Part shown: in pieces, positions 5,002 through 6,202 of the stretch
How positions within the stretch are numbered: position 1 is the first letter of the stretch
Layout: every line of letters starts with the position of its first letter
Assembly (NCBI GenBank): GCA_007121375.1
Contig: SKLX01000170.1
Location: 1-6,202 of the forward strand
Origin: Bacillota bacterium
GTDB taxonomy: Bacteria; Bacillota; Dethiobacteria; SKNC01
Reading direction: 5' to 3'
Length of the DNA stretch: 6,202 nucleotides
The notes under the pieces: generated by a model
Seen by the model: the letters and a program-made list of their open reading frames with translations, nothing else
Databases searched by the model: none
Told to the model about the DNA's origin: nothing
Position numbers and translations under genes: made by a program

Positions 5002-5814
5002 TTACTTAAAAGAAAAGTGCTTCTGCCTGACCCCTTCATACATGATAATACCCGCTGCTACCGCCACATTCAAGGACTCTGCCGGGCCCAGGAGGGGTAT
5101 TTTCAAGCGGTAATCCGCAGCCTTTAGTATTTCCTTGTCCAAGCCGAAGGCTTCACTTCCAAAAAATACGGCGGTGGGCACCGTTAAATCCACCTGGAAG
5201 AAGTTAGCCTCCCCCTCCAGGTCCGTAACAGCAAGCCTGATATTTCCCTGGCAAAAATAGTTGATAAGGCTTTCCACGTTCTTAATCAAGACCACAGGCA
5301 GGTTAAAAATAGCTCCCATGGTTGCCCGGAGGGTTTTGGGGTTATGGATGTCCACCGTGCCCCGGGTAACAACCACTCCCGCAGCAGATGCCGCCGACGC
5401 TGTGCGGATGATAGTCCCCAGGTTCCCAGGATCCTGGATACCGGCAGCCACGATAGTTAAAGGTCTTTTTTTAAGAGCCAGTTGAGAAAGGCTGCTTTCC
5501 GGAGGCACAGCCGATGCTACAATTCCCTGGGGGTTTTCCGTATCCGATGCTTCTTTTAAAATATTCCGGGAAACAATTAAAACCTTAGCCTGGGGCTGAT
5601 TATTTTGAATATCCTCCAGCAATGCCCTACCCCTCTTATTTTTTAAAAGATCTTCCGAATAAATGATGGAATGAAGCCGTACCTGCTTCCAGGCAGCTTC
5701 TTCAATAAGGCGAATTCCTTCCAGGGGGATAAGGCCCTTTTTATCCCTGCCCCTTTTTCTCAGCAGGGAACGATATAATTTGACCTCCGGGTTTTGAGAA
5801 CTGGTTACTACCAC
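5002..5814 (-). CDS. SpoU/TrmH-family RNA methyltransferase
   Basis: This encodes a 270-residue SPOUT-class methyltransferase that uses S-adenosylmethionine, most likely for 2'-O-methylation of rRNA or tRNA. The exact target cannot be read from the sequence. The N-terminal substrate-binding domain covers roughly residues 1-105, beginning SSQNPEVKLYRSLLRKRGR, with the family's ENPQGIVA at 93-100. The catalytic knotted domain spans about 118-262. Motif 1 is IQDPGNLGTIIRTA (126-139) with N131 and R137. Motif 2 is FFGSEAFGLDKEIL (217-230). Motif 3 is IPLLGPAESLNVAVAAGII (239-257). The length is normal for the RlmB/YsgA-like group. The start is GTG at 5814-5812, behind GAGAGGG and 14 bases after the TrkA-like stop, implying a shared transcript. 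No terminator is visible after its stop. Confidence 0.93.
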   Translation of the reverse strand: MVVTSSQNPEVKLYRSLLRKRGRDKKGLIPLEGIRLIEEAAWKQVRLHSIIYSEDLLKNKRGRALLEDIQNNQPQAKVLIVSRNILKEASDTENPQGIVASAVPPESSLSQLALKKRPLTIVAAGIQDPGNLGTIIRTASAASAAGVVVTRGTVDIHNPKTLRATMGAIFNLPVVLIKNVESLINYFCQGNIRLAVTDLEGEANFFQVDLTVPTAVFFGSEAFGLDKEILKAADYRLKIPLLGPAESLNVAVAAGIIMYEGVRQKHFSFK

Positions 5815-5820
5815 AATAAG

Positions 5821-5827
5821 CCCTCTC
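5821..5827 (-). promoter_or_regulatory. Ribosome binding site of the RNA methyltransferase
   Basis: GAGAGGG on the minus strand lies 6 bases before the GTG at 5814, within the 14-base gap after the upstream gene. It supports the GTG start over later codons. Confidence 0.7.
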
Positions 5828-5828
5828 T

Positions 5829-6202
5829 TTACAAGGTTTCAAGACGTTTCAGTTTTTTGTTTTCTCCTGCCAAAATTAAAACGTCCCCTTTTTTGATGAT
5901 ATCTTCCGCCATAGGGGTCAGGTTTAATTCATCCCCCGACTTTATGGCAATAACATTGACGGAATACCTGGCCCTCAAGTCCAGGTCCAATAAGGACCTG
6001 CCCACAAAATTATCGGGGGCCACAAGCTCCACAATACTGAAGTCAGGGGACAGTTCAATGTAGTCTAAAATATTGGCCGCCACCAGGTTATGGGCAACCC
6101 TGACTCCCATGTCCCTTTCGGGAAAGATGACCTGGTCTGCCCCTATACGGTAGAGGACCTTACCATGAAGTTCGGTACGGGCCTTGGCCACCACATACTT
6201 AA
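5829..6202 (-). CDS. TrkA/KtrA-type potassium uptake regulatory subunit, C-terminal part
   Basis: The frame is open to the window edge and gives the last 123 residues, starting KYVVAKARTELHGKVL. TrkA/KtrA proteins are cytoplasmic rings that gate a TrkH/KtrB potassium channel in response to nucleotides. The visible part begins at the end of the RCK-N (Rossmann) domain, with LYRIGADQVIFPERDMGVRV and AHNLVAANILDYIELSP. It then covers the RCK-C (TrkA-C) domain: FSIVELVAPDNFVGRSLLDL, RARYSVNVIAIKSGDELN and GDVLILAGENKKLKRLE. The nucleotide-binding GxGxxG lies upstream of the window. The GTG at 6194 is an internal Val codon and not the start, because coding continues through it. A typical single-RCK subunit is about 215-225 residues, so roughly 45 percent is missing. 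It is probably cotranscribed with the methyltransferase that follows 14 bases on. Confidence 0.93.
   Translation of the reverse strand, partial: KYVVAKARTELHGKVLYRIGADQVIFPERDMGVRVAHNLVAANILDYIELSPDFSIVELVAPDNFVGRSLLDLDLRARYSVNVIAIKSGDELNLTPMAEDIIKKGDVLILAGENKKLKRLETL

Noticed and set aside
6192..6194. GTG as a start codon for the TrkA-like protein
   Set aside because: The frame continues upstream to the window edge with conserved residues (KYVV), so this is an internal Val codon of a truncated gene.
1..6202. Mobile elements, CRISPR arrays, tRNA or rRNA genes
   Set aside because: No transposase, array-like direct repeats, cloverleaf or rRNA-like sequence was seen. Gaps between genes are short apart from the T-box region.

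Overview
The window looks like a chromosomal housekeeping segment of a low-to-moderate GC Bacillota bacterium, most likely of the class Clostridia. The pointers are a phenylalanine T-box leader in front of pheST, a YqzL-like microprotein gene, strong GGAGG-type ribosome binding sites combined with GTG and TTG starts, and the order pheS-pheT-zapA-cvpA. The species cannot be named from the sequence alone. Every gene I can support lies on the minus strand, so transcription runs from base 6202 towards base 1.

In transcription order, the window opens with the C-terminal part of a TrkA/KtrA-type potassium-channel regulatory subunit (truncated at the window edge). It is followed 14 bases later by a SpoU/TrmH-family RNA methyltransferase. 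The 493 bases between the methyltransferase stop and the pheS start are not empty. They hold a sigma-A promoter with a perfect extended -10, a 29-codon YqzL-like gene, a second sigma-A promoter embedded in the 3' end of that gene, and a complete T-box riboswitch. The T-box has a UUC (Phe) specifier, a UGGU acceptor-binding bulge and an intrinsic terminator.

The T-box controls pheS and pheT, the alpha and beta subunits of the alpha2-beta2 phenylalanyl-tRNA synthetase. When uncharged tRNA-Phe accumulates, the antiterminator should form and the operon be expressed. pheT ends inside a perfect 13-bp hairpin. Next come an AT-rich palindrome with a possible sigma-H promoter, the FtsZ-ring protein gene zapA, a cvpA-family membrane protein gene that overlaps zapA by 4 bases, and the first 30 codons of a 3-methyladenine DNA glycosylase (AAG/MPG family).

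No mobile element, CRISPR array, tRNA or rRNA gene was seen. The most notable content is the compact yqzL/T-box junction, where a microprotein's stop codon is part of the next operon's -10 box, together with the correction of the pheS start to a TTG. I do not see an undescribed biological system here.
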